Shown: piece by piece, positions 8,019 to 19,500 of the stretch
How positions within the stretch are numbered: position 1 is the first letter of the stretch
Layout: the number at the start of each line of letters is the position of its first letter
From: Methanocella arvoryzae MRE50
GTDB taxonomy: Archaea; Halobacteriota; Methanocellia; Methanocellales; Methanocellaceae
Reading direction: 5' to 3'
Length of the DNA stretch: 64,000 nt
Assembly: GCF_000063445.1 (NCBI RefSeq)
Contig: NC_009464.1
Location: 1,736,001 to 1,800,000 of the forward strand
Notes under the pieces: generated by a model
What the model was told of the DNA's origin: nothing
Database searches by the model: none
What the model saw: only the letters and a program-made list of their open reading frames with translations
Made by a program: the position numbers and the translations under genes

Positions 8019-8849
8019 ATGTACTGCGAGGTCGGAGACCTTGAGATATATTACGAAGAGTATGGCGAGGGCACCCCAGTAGTGATGATCCACGGCTACG
8101 GCATCGATCACCACGTGATGACCGGGTGCATGGAGCCGGTTTTCTTAAAAAGGAAAGGGTACCGCCGCATTTACCTCGACCTGCCGGGCATGGGGCGGAC
8201 CAGAGCCCCCGGCCACCCCATGAACTCCGACCAGATACTGGATGCAGTCGCGGGCTTCTGCGAGAAAACCGTGCCCGGCGAGCCGTTCCTGGTCGCGGGA
8301 GAATCCTACGGAGGCTACCTGGCACGGGGCCTGGTCTACAAGATCCCCCACCGGCTCTCCGGGGTGCTGCTGATCTGCCCGGTCATCGTCGCCGAGAAGG
8401 CGAAGAGGACGCTCCCCGGCAGGAGCGTGTTCGCCAGGGACGAGGCCCTCCTGAAAAGCATCGAGCCGGAGGCGAGAGGCCTGTTCGAGCGCATGCTGGT
8501 ACTGCAGGACAGCAGGCGATGGGAGAGATTCCAGCAGGATATCCTGCCCGGCGTCAGGCTGAGAGACGAGGACTTCGTCAGAGATCTGATGAAAAACGGG
8601 TACCCGTTTACCTTCGACGTAGACAGGCTGGAAAGGTCGTTCGACAGGCCGTCGCTCCTGCTGGCCGGGCGACAGGATGCCTCAGTCGGGTACAAGGACA
8701 TGCTGCAGATCGCGGACAACTACCCCCGGGGCAGCGTGGTGGTGCTGGACCGGGCAGGCCACGGGCTCGAAGTAGAGCAGCAGCCGGTTTTCGAGTGCCT
8801 GGTCAACGAGTGGCTCGACCGGGTGCGAGGCCATGAAAGCTCACATTAA
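8019..8849 (+). CDS. Alpha/beta hydrolase
   Basis: A 276-residue alpha/beta-hydrolase fold protein. MIHGYGIDHHV is the oxyanion-hole HG segment, and GESYGG (about 94-99) holds the nucleophile serine. GRQDASVG (about 228-235) supplies the acid, and AGHGLE (about 251-256) the base histidine. The family includes esterases, lyases and proline-iminopeptidase-like enzymes; the substrate is unknown. No signal peptide, so cytoplasmic. It stands alone between the radical SAM gene and the kinase. Confidence 0.88.
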   Translation: MYCEVGDLEIYYEEYGEGTPVVMIHGYGIDHHVMTGCMEPVFLKRKGYRRIYLDLPGMGRTRAPGHPMNSDQILDAVAGFCEKTVPGEPFLVAGESYGGYLARGLVYKIPHRLSGVLLICPVIVAEKAKRTLPGRSVFARDEALLKSIEPEARGLFERMLVLQDSRRWERFQQDILPGVRLRDEDFVRDLMKNGYPFTFDVDRLERSFDRPSLLLAGRQDASVGYKDMLQIADNYPRGSVVVLDRAGHGLEVEQQPVFECLVNEWLDRVRGHESSH

Positions 8850-8987
8850 CCGTTTTTCCGGCATTTTCGCCGCAATTTCACTGCCAAATCTAATCAGCGC
8901 GTACAGAAAAGTGAAACTACGAATTTTGACATCGACAGCGCACATAGTGCCGGAAGATGGCGAGAGGCAGGGCGAATAGAGATAGAT

Positions 8988-10973
8988 ATGGACGGCCGTT
9001 CGGAAGGGTCTGGCGATAAGAAAAACGGATACCAGCCAGACGAGGATATGTTCCGCTTCATGATCGAGAACTCGGGGGACATCCTCTGGACCATAGACCT
9101 GACCGGCCGGTGGCAGTTCATGACCAGCAACGTCGAGAAGGCCATCCACATCAAAGCCAGCGAGATCATCGGAAAGATGGTATGGGACTTCGTCGCGCCG
9201 GAGTACGTGGGCATCCTGAAAGATATGCTGAAGCGGCGGCTGGCCGGAGAGGACATGCAGGCATACGAGGTGGTGGTTTTAGACCGGGACGGGAAGCGTG
9301 TCCCATTCGAAGTAAAGACTTCTCCCATCGTGGACAAGAACGGGAAAATCATCGGGATCCAGGGGGTATCCCGGGACATCAGCCAGCGGAAAAATGCGGA
9401 GGCTGCGCTGCGGGAGAGCGAAAAAAAGTTCCGCGACCTGGTGGAGAGCATCCACGACTGGGTATGGGAGGCGAACAGGAAAGTAGAATTCACTTATTCT
9501 AGCCCTCGAGTACTGGATTTACTGGGGTATGCCCCCCGGGAGATCATCGGCAGGCCCATGTGGGATTTCATGGAGCCTGCGGAAGCCAGGAGGATATCCG
9601 CCATACTTCAGAACCTGATCAGGCTGCACAAGCAGTACGACATAGCGGAGAAGACGATGCTTAGCAAGAAGGGCGACCCCGTTGCCATGGAAATGACGCT
9701 GACACTGACGTACGACGAAAAAGGGGACATCAAAGGCTTCAAGGGCATATGCAGGGATATCCGGGACCGCAAGCGGGCGGAAGAAGCGTTGAGGCGGGCG
9801 TACGGCGAGCTGGAAAAGCGGGTGCAGGAGCGCACCCGGGACCTGGCTCAGGCGAGAGGCACTCTCCAGGGGATCCTGGATACGGCCCCGATAGGCATCG
9901 TCGTCGCTAACGCCCCGGATGGCAACATCTCCTTCAGCTCGCCCGGGGCGGAAAAAATCTTCGCCGGAGAAGCCTCCGGCAACATCTATAACCCCATGAT
10001 CGAACAGCACCGGCTGCTGCGGACAGACGGCTCCCCGTTCACCCACAACGACCTGCCCTTCATGATCTCGCTTGAGCAGGGAAAACGCATCATCGACGCA
10101 GAGATGCAGTACATTAAGCAGGATGGCCGGACGATGAGCCTGCTGGTAAGCAGCGCCCCGATCCTCGACGAGAAAGGCAAGATACTCGCTGCAGTCGCCA
10201 CCATCGTCGACATCACCAGGCTGAAGTCGACGGAAAGAGAGCTGCGGGAAGCGAAGGCCCAGGCAGAACTGTACCTCGACCTGATGAGCCACGACATTAA
10301 CAATATGAACACCATGGCCATGGGCTACATCGACATGGCAAAGAGCAGGGTGGAAGCAGACAGAGAAACCGTGGCGCTGCTGGAAAAGTCGGGGGAGATG
10401 CTGGCGAGCAGCACCCAGCTCATCGACAACGTCAGGAAAATCCAGCAGGCCGAACAAAGGGGCCTGGAACCGCAGATCGTCGACCTCTGCGAGGTCATCG
10501 ACCGCGCGAAAAAGAGGTACTCCACCGGAAACATCACCATCACCGCCACCTACCCCGAAGGCCGGGCATGCATGGTGACCGCAAACCAGCTGATAGAGGA
10601 CGTCTTCACGAACCTGATAGACAACTCCATCAAGCATGCGACGCCCGGAAAGCCCGTGCACATCAACATCGTGGTGGCCGAAACAAAGCGGGCTGGCAGC
10701 AGATATTACAGAGTGACGGTCGAAGACGACGGCCCGGGAATCCCAGACGACGTGAAAGACAGGCTCTTCATAAGGTTCCAGCGGGGGAAAACGAAGGTGA
10801 CAGGCAGAGGGCTCGGGCTCTACCTGGTCAAAACCCTAGTCGAGGACTTCGGCGGGTGCGTCAGAGTAGAGGACAGGGTCAAAGGCAACTACCACGAAGG
10901 CACCCGGTTCATCGTGCTCCTGCCAGTCTCCGCCAGAGAACCGGAGAAAGGGACGGGAGCCTGCGCGGGATAA
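8988..10973 (+). CDS. Cytoplasmic PAS-PAS-PAS sensor histidine kinase
   Basis: 661 residues without a membrane segment, hence an intracellular sensor. Three PAS/PAC units lie at about 20-135, 140-260 and 290-405. Each of the first two ends in a PAC motif (GIQGVSRDISQRK, GFKGICRDIRDRK), and a coiled coil lies at about 262-290. The phosphoacceptor is H435 in LMSHDINNMN. ATP-binding motifs are NLIDNSIKHAT (about 542-552), EDDGPGIPDD and GRGLGLYLV. All catalytic elements look intact. No response regulator or HTH output gene is adjacent, so it is an orphan kinase. PAS domains suggest redox, light or ligand sensing; the signal is unknown. Confidence 0.92.
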   Translation: MDGRSEGSGDKKNGYQPDEDMFRFMIENSGDILWTIDLTGRWQFMTSNVEKAIHIKASEIIGKMVWDFVAPEYVGILKDMLKRRLAGEDMQAYEVVVLDRDGKRVPFEVKTSPIVDKNGKIIGIQGVSRDISQRKNAEAALRESEKKFRDLVESIHDWVWEANRKVEFTYSSPRVLDLLGYAPREIIGRPMWDFMEPAEARRISAILQNLIRLHKQYDIAEKTMLSKKGDPVAMEMTLTLTYDEKGDIKGFKGICRDIRDRKRAEEALRRAYGELEKRVQERTRDLAQARGTLQGILDTAPIGIVVANAPDGNISFSSPGAEKIFAGEASGNIYNPMIEQHRLLRTDGSPFTHNDLPFMISLEQGKRIIDAEMQYIKQDGRTMSLLVSSAPILDEKGKILAAVATIVDITRLKSTERELREAKAQAELYLDLMSHDINNMNTMAMGYIDMAKSRVEADRETVALLEKSGEMLASSTQLIDNVRKIQQAEQRGLEPQIVDLCEVIDRAKKRYSTGNITITATYPEGRACMVTANQLIEDVFTNLIDNSIKHATPGKPVHINIVVAETKRAGSRYYRVTVEDDGPGIPDDVKDRLFIRFQRGKTKVTGRGLGLYLVKTLVEDFGGCVRVEDRVKGNYHEGTRFIVLLPVSAREPEKGTGACAG

Positions 10974-11062
10974 ACGAGCGGACGCTGCCATCATATTGGC
11001 CGCCCGCCGCAAAGACTCCTGAATCCGGTTATAGTTTTTACTGTTACTTTTTGGATGTTCGC

Positions 11063-11330
11063 CATTCAGGCCCTCCCCGGCCTCCGATTCCTCACCGTAC
11101 TCCTCTCTGACCTCCCGACCTCTCTGACCTCTCCCCGAGATCGTTCTCTCTGATCTCCGGAGCCTCCGAAACCTACCTGTTGTCCGGTTTGCGCACACAT
11201 ACCTGGAAAACGGGGGGTTGGAGAGTGCCCGGAGGTCCGGGAGACTTTTTTCAAGCTGGGAGGTCAGGGAGGTCAGGAGGTCTGAGAGGAGGAAGGTGAG
11301 GGGACAGAGGATTGGAGAGGGAAAGGCGGC
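11063..11330. repeat. GACCTC/GAGGTC-type inverted repeat element
   Basis: A pyrimidine arm made of variants of CTCTGACCTCCCGACC (11063-11160) is followed by a purine arm made of variants of GGGAGGTCAGGGAGGTCAGG (11219-11330). Related arms occur at 43905-44137 and 60455-60572. Together with the palindrome at 11341-11380, it fills most of the gap 10974-11537. No reading frame here has credible coding character. Confidence 0.7.
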
Positions 11331-11340
11331 TGTCGGGAAT

Positions 11341-11380
11341 CGCCTTGAGAACGCCTGCCATGGCAGGCGTTCAAAAGGCG
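11341..11380. repeat. 40-base near-perfect palindrome
   Basis: CGCCTTGAGAACGCCTGCCA is followed directly by its reverse complement with two mismatches, centred at 11360/11361 with no loop. The inner 24 bases are perfect. It lies between the purine-rich repeat and the promoter region of the KGG gene. It could be a cruciform, a regulator site or a repeat-derived hairpin. Confidence 0.75.
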
Positions 11381-11537
11381 AATATCAAGGCACAGGAATT
11401 GTTCGAAATGTTTTAGAAAAGAATATACTTCGGCTGTTTTTCCCGGTATTCTTCATCGACACCCCAAATTTCTACTCTTTCGGATGCAGCGATTTATCAG
11501 TCCTACCCTCGTCTTAATTGATAGCTACGGTGATATT

Positions 11538-11837
11538 ATGGTGAAGAAGGAAGAAGAGAAGAAGGGCGGCATGTCCGTCCGCGAAGCAGGACACAAGGGC
11601 GGCGAGAAGACAGCAGAAACCCACGGCAGAGAATTCTACCAGGAGATAGGCGAAAAAGGCGGAGAGAGGACGGCAGAAACTCATGGCAAAGAGTTCTACC
11701 AGGAGATAGGCCACAAGGGCGGCGAGAAAGTAGCCGAAGAGAAAGGCCCCGAGTTCTACTCGAAGATCGGCCACAAAGGCGGCCAGAAGGTCAAAGACCT
11801 CATAGAGAAGGGAGAAGAGGCCGAAGAGAAAAAGTGA
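11538..11837 (+). CDS. KGG-repeat stress protein (GsiB/Em-like)
   Basis: A 99-residue, very hydrophilic protein made of four imperfect units with the pattern GHKGGEKTAETHGREFYQEI. The KGG signature appears as GHKGGEK, GEKGGER, GHKGGEK and GHKGGQK. KGG proteins are general-stress or desiccation proteins in bacteria and are related to plant Em/LEA proteins. They are intrinsically disordered and thought to protect the cell during water loss. ATG 11538 was chosen because it begins the repeat-type composition (VKKEEEKKGG) and has GGTGAT at 11529-11534. The open frame upstream to 11484 is hydrophobic and unrelated. Confidence 0.88.
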   Translation: MVKKEEEKKGGMSVREAGHKGGEKTAETHGREFYQEIGEKGGERTAETHGKEFYQEIGHKGGEKVAEEKGPEFYSKIGHKGGQKVKDLIEKGEEAEEKK

Positions 11838-11962
11838 GCCTGCCGAAGCCCCGCAGGATAAGCCCTTTCATACGGTAAACCGCCTTTCCTAGAACGATGT
11901 GGAAGCCGGGCGGAAAAGCCAGCCTGAAAGCCTGCGCAGGCTTTAGAAAGAACCCTCGCAGA

Positions 11963-13285
11963 CTATTTTCCATTTTCCCTGCTCTCGGGCGGCGGTGGCG
12001 GGGTTACCAGGACCTTGTCGACGCGCATACCGTCCATATCCACGACCTCATAGGTATAGCCGTCCACAGTGAACTTATTCCCCACAGCCGGAATGCGGTG
12101 CAGCCGGGTCATGACAAAGCCGCCCAGCGTCTGGAACATGCCGCTCTCCTCTTCGGGCAGGCTGTCGATGTCCAGCTCGTTCATGAACTCGTCGATGGGC
12201 AGCATCCCGTCCACCAGCCACGAGCCGTCATCCCGCTGGACAACCTTGGGGCCCTCGATCTCGGAGACCTCGCCGACCACGGACTCCATGATATCATGGA
12301 TGGTGACCAGCCCCTGCAACCCGCCGTACTCGTCGATGATCAGGGCCATGTTCTTGCCCGACTTCTTGAACAGCTCCAGCGCCTTCAGCGCGGGCATGCT
12401 CTCCGGGATAAAGAGAGGCTCCTTCATGCTCGCCTTCAAATCCAGCGGCTGGTTAGCCATGTACCTGCTCAGGAGGTCTTTCGCATACACAATGCCGAGC
12501 ACCTCGTCAAGGCTGCCCTCGCAGACAGGGAAGATCGAGTGCCCGCTCTCCTGGATCTTCTGTCGGATCTCCTCCACCGTATCATCCGTGTACAGGGCGG
12601 TCACGTCAGTCCGGGGCACCATCATGGCACTGATCCTCCGCTCCCCGAGCCGGAACACGCTCTCCACCATGTCGCTCTCCGCCTCCTCGAAGACGCCCGC
12701 CTTGGCGCCCTGGTCGATCAGGACCTTGATCTCCTCCTCAGTCACCGGAGGCTCCGCGGATGGCTTGACATGCAGCACCCGCAGCGACAGATCAGTCGAA
12801 AAGCTCAGCAGCCTGACGACGGGCATAGCCAGCATGGACAGGAAGCGCATCGGCCCCGCGATGATCAGGGCGATCCTCTCCGCGTTGCCCAGCCCGATCC
12901 GCTTGGGCACCAGCTCCCCGATCACGATGGTCAGGAAGGTGATTATGAGGACTACGGAGACAATGGCGATGGACCCTGCGTAAGGCGCGAGGGCCGGAAC
13001 GGCGCTGATATAGGGTACGAAGTCCTCCGCAATGGTAGCGCCTCCGAAAGCGCCCGCGAGGACGCCGATCAGCGTGATGCCGACCTGGATAGTCGACAGG
13101 AAGTCGCCGGGAGCCATGGCCAGGTCAAGAGCTACTTTAGCGTTCTTATCGCCCTCGTTGGCAAGCTGCTGCAGCCGGGCCTTACGGCTGGACACAATGG
13201 CGATCTCAGCCATCGCAAAAAGGCCGTTAAGAATGATCAGAAATACGACTATGACCGCTTCGATCAATAAATTGGACATTGACAA
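11963..13285 (-). CDS. CNNM/CorC-family membrane protein with CBS domains
   Basis: A 440-residue protein. An N-terminal DUF21/CNNM membrane domain (about 1-190, with FLIILNGLFAMAEIAIVSSRKARL and GELVPKRIGL) is followed by a CBS pair (about 205-330, MVPRTDVTAL ... YAKDLLSRY and MALIIDEYGGLQGLVTIHDIME). A CorC/HlyC C-terminal domain (about 345-430) completes it. The family handles divalent cations, mainly Mg2+ or Co2+ efflux, and CBS domains sense adenyl nucleotides. The start is ATG 13285 or 13279. An AT-rich TATA-like box at 13306-13315 is about 25 bases upstream, suggesting a nearly leaderless mRNA. Confidence 0.92.
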   Translation of the reverse strand: MSMSNLLIEAVIVVFLIILNGLFAMAEIAIVSSRKARLQQLANEGDKNAKVALDLAMAPGDFLSTIQVGITLIGVLAGAFGGATIAEDFVPYISAVPALAPYAGSIAIVSVVLIITFLTIVIGELVPKRIGLGNAERIALIIAGPMRFLSMLAMPVVRLLSFSTDLSLRVLHVKPSAEPPVTEEEIKVLIDQGAKAGVFEEAESDMVESVFRLGERRISAMMVPRTDVTALYTDDTVEEIRQKIQESGHSIFPVCEGSLDEVLGIVYAKDLLSRYMANQPLDLKASMKEPLFIPESMPALKALELFKKSGKNMALIIDEYGGLQGLVTIHDIMESVVGEVSEIEGPKVVQRDDGSWLVDGMLPIDEFMNELDIDSLPEEESGMFQTLGGFVMTRLHRIPAVGNKFTVDGYTYEVVDMDGMRVDKVLVTPPPPPESRENGK

Positions 13286-13556
13286 GTCTCTCCGGGACAG
13301 CCCAGATTAAATTCTTAGCGCGGCGGAATACGCCTGCAATACACAATTCTATTTAGTCTGTGGCCATCCTAAACTTTGCTATCATGCGTGCGCCGACCAG
13401 AGTATTATCGGGGCGCTGCCTGATAAAACAATAACATAGGATTAGGACATGGTTTATAAATTTTTTGTATCAATATAAATTGGCATCCAGCAAGACATAG
13501 TACACTTCCGTGGCTGACAGGCATAATAAATTGTATATTGATTGCCATGGGCAGGG
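13286..13556. other. Intergenic region beyond the distal end of the CRISPR array
   Basis: The first 40 bases hold the promoter of the CNNM/CorC gene. The rest (to 13556) is AT-rich with TTTATAAATTTTTTG at about 13451-13465. No reading frame or further repeat copies are seen. Since the array is transcribed towards this region, the T-rich stretch could stop crRNA precursor transcription. Confidence 0.4.
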
Positions 13557-16500
13557 TTGTTCACCCCCACATCCGTGGGGACCTATGATATTATCTTTTC
13601 ATAGAGCGCCTACTGACGGTTCACCCCCACGCCTGTGGGGACTTTTCGCAACAATCCCTATATATCCACGCCAACGACGGTTCACCCCCACGCCTGTGGG
13701 GACTTTGCCACATCGGTGCCTGCGATGTTCGGCTCGATCGGTTCACCCCCACGCCTGTGGGGACTTTATAGTTATCGCGAGGGGATCCGGAGCGGCCGGC
13801 GGTTCACCCCCACGCCTGTGGGGACTTTGCCCTCTTGAGGGTGGCAACGCCCCTGGATATCGGTTCACCCCCACGCCTGTGGGGACTTTGGCGAACGTAT
13901 GAACCTCATAGCTGACTGTCCCGGTTCACCCCCACGCCTGTGGGGACTTTCCGCCAGTTCTCCATGACGGCCCTGATCTTCGCGGTTCACCCCCACGCCT
14001 GTGGGGACTTTGGAAGTAGGCCCCGATACGATTGAGCAGCTTACGCGGTTCACCCCCACGCCTGTGGGGACTTTATTAGACGACGTACCGGGATTTGGTT
14101 GCGTTACGGTTCACCCCCACGCCTGTGGGGACTTTTGAGGCTGTCATACGAGAACGAAGAGTCGACATCGGTTCACCCCCACGCCTGTGGGGACTTTTAT
14201 CTGGGTCTTCATGTTGAACCGTGCGCCATCGGTTCACCCCCACGCCTGTGGGGACTTTCAGGCGTCGAACTCTGCCTTCTCGTCTTTGGCCGGTTCACCC
14301 CCACGCCTGTGGGGACTTTCTATCTCTTTTGAAAGATCGTAGTTGCTCATTCGGTTCACCCCCACGCCTGTGGGGACTTTTTGAATTGCTGGCCGTCCGA
14401 GATTGGGGTGATCGGTTCACCCCCACGCCTGTGGGGACTTTGCACTTGCGGGAATGTTCGGAGCTGCCGCCCTCGGTTCACCCCCACGCCTGTGGGGACT
14501 TTCAACCGAAATCATAAACGCACAGATTGCGAACCGGTTCACCCCCACGCCTGTGGGGACTTTATTACAGCCCCGATCCGAGTCTTACACTCGTACGGTT
14601 CACCCCCACGCCTGTGGGGACTTTCGCGTCGCCTACCTTCGTAAGGACAGGGACAACGGTTCACCCCCACGCCTGTGGGGACTTTTCGTCTGGTCCGCTA
14701 AGTCCTACCGCATTAACCGGTTCACCCCCACGCCTGTGGGGACTTTGCGACGTCTGCCCTAAAAATTCTCCGGTACAACGGTTCACCCCCACGCCTGTGG
14801 GGACTTTGCGGTCGGGGCGTCGTGGGTGTGGGGCGTCGCCGGTTCACCCCCACGCCTGTGGGGACTTTTTTTCACGGAAGCGCTACCTGTCCAGGCGTAC
14901 GGTTCACCCCCACGCCTGTGGGGACTTTTCATAGGCTCCCCCGTACATCGGGAAATGGTACGGTTCACCCCCACGCCTGTGGGGACTTTATAGGGTATCA
15001 AGTAAAAGTTTTAGCATATGCCGGTTCACCCCCACGCCTGTGGGGACTTTTCAGATTAGAAGGCTGTAAGTCAGTCTTCTTTCGGTTCACCCCCACGCCT
15101 GTGGGGACTTTGGGGTTTTCATTATCACCCACGCCTGCTCCATCGGTTCACCCCCACGCCTGTGGGGACTTTGACACAATGGACATATTAACTTACCATC
15201 ATGTCGGTTCACCCCCACGCCTGTGGGGACTTTGGCACAACCACCAGTTATCGATGAAGACAAACGGTTCACCCCCACGCCTGTGGGGACTTTGGCATGT
15301 TGACCGTGAACGATACGTGGTCCGGCGGTTCACCCCCACGCCTGTGGGGACTTTCTGCGCCTGCACAGCTGCAGGTGTAATCATCGCGGTTCACCCCCAC
15401 GCCTGTGGGGACTTTTTGTCGTGCCAGGCTGGATGATGCTTGCCGGTCGGTTCACCCCCACGCCTGTGGGGACTTTTCATTATATAACTGGAAAATTTTT
15501 GTGTTAAACGGTTCACCCCCACGCCTGTGGGGACTTTGGCAGGATAGATTCAATTGATAGTATGCATCCCGGTTCACCCCCACGCCTGTGGGGACTTTCT
15601 GTACCTCCTTGTTGTCATGATCTGCTGCTTCGGTTCACCCCCACGCCTGTGGGGACTTTACGGGCTTCGATTTCCAGGTACTTTTGATACCCGGTTCACC
15701 CCCACGCCTGTGGGGACTTTGAGAATAGTTAAAGAATACCCAATAATAGCGGCCGGTTCACCCCCACGCCTGTGGGGACTTTTTTGGGCATTTATCTATA
15801 CACTTGCCGCCATTCGGTTCACCCCCACGCCTGTGGGGACTTTTTCCTCCGCTTCAACACTCTTAAGATAGCTTTCGGTTCACCCCCACGCCTGTGGGGA
15901 CTTTCGCTGACGGGGCAGTATCCCACGCAAGAGCGCCGGTTCACCCCCACGCCTGTGGGGACTTTCGCTGCCAGCAGCCTATTAGTCAGCTCTTGCTCGG
16001 TTCACCCCCACGCCTGTGGGGACTTTGGGACGCTTAACCTCAATACCCACAAATACACCCGGTTCACCCCCACGCCTGTGGGGACTTTGCGTAGTCGGTA
16101 GGAAGGTCTATCGCAAAGAACGGTTCACCCCCACGCCTGTGGGGACTTTATTTGAAGCATCGTAGTTTCTGCCGGGGCCAGCGGTTCACCCCCACGCCTG
16201 TGGGGACTTTGAATGGGCAGAGCAGCAGTCATTCTTTGATGACGGTTCACCCCCACGCCTGTGGGGACTTTATTATGAGTCAGCATGGCGACATGACCAG
16301 GAACGGTTCACCCCCACGCCTGTGGGGACTTTGGAAAGGTCACCAATAGCAACGGACAGGCCACCGGTTCACCCCCACGCCTGTGGGGACTTTCACCACT
16401 GGCTTAAGCCAGTTCTTTTGTGTTCCGGTTCACCCCCACGCCTGTGGGGACTTTTAACAGAATTGCAATGGATACACGGTTCATCAACGGTTCACCCCCA

Positions 16501-19500
16501 CGCCTGTGGGGACTTTTTGTTTGTACAGGTGTGCTTCACGCTTAACGCGGTTCACCCCCACGCCTGTGGGGACTTTCATCTTATGAGCCTGATCGAATAA
16601 CTGGCTTGCGGTTCACCCCCACGCCTGTGGGGACTTTTCTCTAGGTTGAATCTTCCACTGTGCAACTTTCGGTTCACCCCCACGCCTGTGGGGACTTTAC
16701 TATCTTCATTTGTTCCTGAAGCTTTTCAAGCGGTTCACCCCCACGCCTGTGGGGACTTTGGGCAAAGGACGGCACTAACGTTCTCGCTCACGGCGGTTCA
16801 CCCCCACGCCTGTGGGGACTTTTTTTTATCAGTAGTGATCCTGCGGATATCGTTCGGTTCACCCCCACGCCTGTGGGGACTTTGTGATGGTCGTCTCCCG
16901 GTTCCTGCGCTACTATCGGTTCACCCCCACGCCTGTGGGGACTTTGTTTTGGAGCATTTAAAATAATCCTGTGTAGTCGGTTCACCCCCACGCCTGTGGG
17001 GACTTTTCCGGCTTCTTCCATAGCTTTAACACTCTGATCGGTTCACCCCCACGCCTGTGGGGACTTTTCAGCGATCTCTCCCCGCTTGATCTTAGTGACC
17101 GGTTCACCCCCACGCCTGTGGGGACTTTTGGGCTTCGGCTCTGGCCGTCCTCTCCATTCTCGGTTCACCCCCACGCCTGTGGGGACTTTTGTATGTATGA
17201 TACTAACACCAACCGATGCCGCGGTTCACCCCCACGCCTGTGGGGACTTTGTCCCTACACTATTTCCGTTAATGTCTCGGATCGGTTCACCCCCACGCCT
17301 GTGGGGACTTTGCGCTGGCTTGATACCTCAATGCCATCAAGGTCGGTTCACCCCCACGCCTGTGGGGACTTTTTCTTACGTGCAGCCTTAGTCTTAGCTC
17401 TCATCGGTTCACCCCCACGCCTGTGGGGACTTTATTTAATTTTTAAATCTATTAGTGGGTGCTGTCCGGTTCACCCCCACGCCTGTGGGGACTTTTATGC
17501 CGGACTGCATCTTAAGCACAGGGTATTCGGTTCACCCCCACGCCTGTGGGGACTTTAAAGCCGTCTTTGGTAAACTGGTTTGGTGTTACGGTTCACCCCC
17601 ACGCCTGTGGGGACTTTGTTTAATAGGAGGCAAACACGTTTTTTAGCTACGGTTCACCCCCACGCCTGTGGGGACTTTTCTGCGACCGGCGAGACGGATA
17701 GACGGCTTAACGGTTCACCCCCACGCCTGTGGGGACTTTGCCGCTGCGTGAATCTGCTCCTTAGTAACTTCCGGTTCACCCCCACGCCTGTGGGGACTTT
17801 TGTTTCCTTACCAGCATGTTTTCGGCGGCATACGGTTCACCCCCACGCCTGTGGGGACTTTGAATACGCAAAAAATTAATTTTTATCTTGTATCGGTTCA
17901 CCCCCACGCCTGTGGGGACTTTTCGATTACTGTGTCCCTTAACTCGTACCAACTCGGTTCACCCCCACGCCTGTGGGGACTTTGTATGGGAAAGGCAATT
18001 TCACGAACACGCTAACGGTTCACCCCCACGCCTGTGGGGACTTTCAAGGCTCCGCAGTGCTCCGCTGCGAGACATGCGGTTCACCCCCACGCCTGTGGGG
18101 ACTTTGCGTCAGGTATGGCCAGATTTGTGACTTGTGTAGGTTCACCCCCACGCCTGTGGGGACTTTGCTACCCCAAGATACGCTATTGAATTATAATACG
18201 GTTCACCCCCACGCCTGTGGGGACTTTGTGACAGTAACATCGTCTAACCCGCTATTGTACGGTTCACCCCCACGCCTGTGGGGACTTTGTCCAAGCATAT
18301 ACTATTTCTCCTATCGCTTGCGGTTCACCCCCACGCCTGTGGGGACTTTCCGCTTATCCACTATCGTCTCGGTGACGTCCTCGGTTCACCCCCACGCCTG
18401 TGGGGACTTTGTTCAGATATTTCAGGATGTTGTCGAACGATTCGGTTCACCCCCACGCCTGTGGGGACTTTGGTGATGCCTACGATGCCGGGGCCGATTG
18501 CCGCGGTTCACCCCCACGCCTGTGGGGACTTTCAATATTGTACATCTTCATATCAATCACCATTCGGTTCACCCCCACGCCTGTGGGGACTTTTAACTAC
18601 AAATTATACTTGCGTTAAGGTACACCGGTTCACCCCCACGCCTGTGGGGACTTTGCTCATACACTCGTTCCATCTCGGCCATACCGTCTGGTTCACCCCC
18701 ACGCCTGTGGGGACTTTGATTCTACGTAGGTCGTACTCCAATCAAATAACGGTTCACCCCCACGCCTGTGGGGACTTTTCGCAGTCTTATTACTGCTCCT
18801 GACGGATATACGGTTCACCCCCACGCCTGTGGGGACTTTCCAATAGCCTGATTTTGCAAAGTCTTAATGGCCGGTTCACCCCCACGCCTGTGGGGACTTT
18901 GCGCAGGCCCGAAGTTGCAGCGCTCGGCCCCCCGGTTCACCCCCACGCCTGTGGGGACTTTGACACGCTTCTGCACCGTATCCACGGGGATACCGGTTCA
19001 CCCCCACGCCTGTGGGGACTTTTGCTCAGGCCCAAGAGTGGTAGCAACTATAAGCGGTTCACCCCCACGCCTGTGGGGACTTTTGATTGCACCAAGTAAA
19101 ACACCAATAAGTAAACGGTTCACCCCCACGCCTGTGGGGACTTTCTTATGAAGCTAATCTCATGGCTTTTCAGGAACGGTTCACCCCCACGCCTGTGGGG
19201 ACTTTATACTAATGGAAATCAGGTAATTGCACAGTATCGGTTCACCCCCACGCCTGTGGGGACTTTATCTCCGCCACGATATCACCACTACAGACGACCG
19301 GTTCACCCCCACGCCTGTGGGGACTTTGGATCTAAAAGAGCTACACGGTAAGTGCCCGGCGGTTCACCCCCACGCCTGTGGGGACTTTGAGGGCCTTATT
19401 AATGTAGATGCCCTGAACGCCGGTTCACCCCCACGCCTGTGGGGACTTTGCCGTCTCGTATTAACTCCTGTATGTACCAGCTCGGTTCACCCCCACGCCT

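Noticed and set aside
13286-13556. CRISPR leader at the low-coordinate end
   Set aside because: The repeat next to it is degenerate and the I-E repeat orientation, together with cas2 position, puts the leader at the other end.
15083-15172. Spacer resembling the repeat (CACCCACGCCTG)
   Set aside because: Match is only about a dozen bases and the spacing of repeats on both sides is normal, so it is probably chance.
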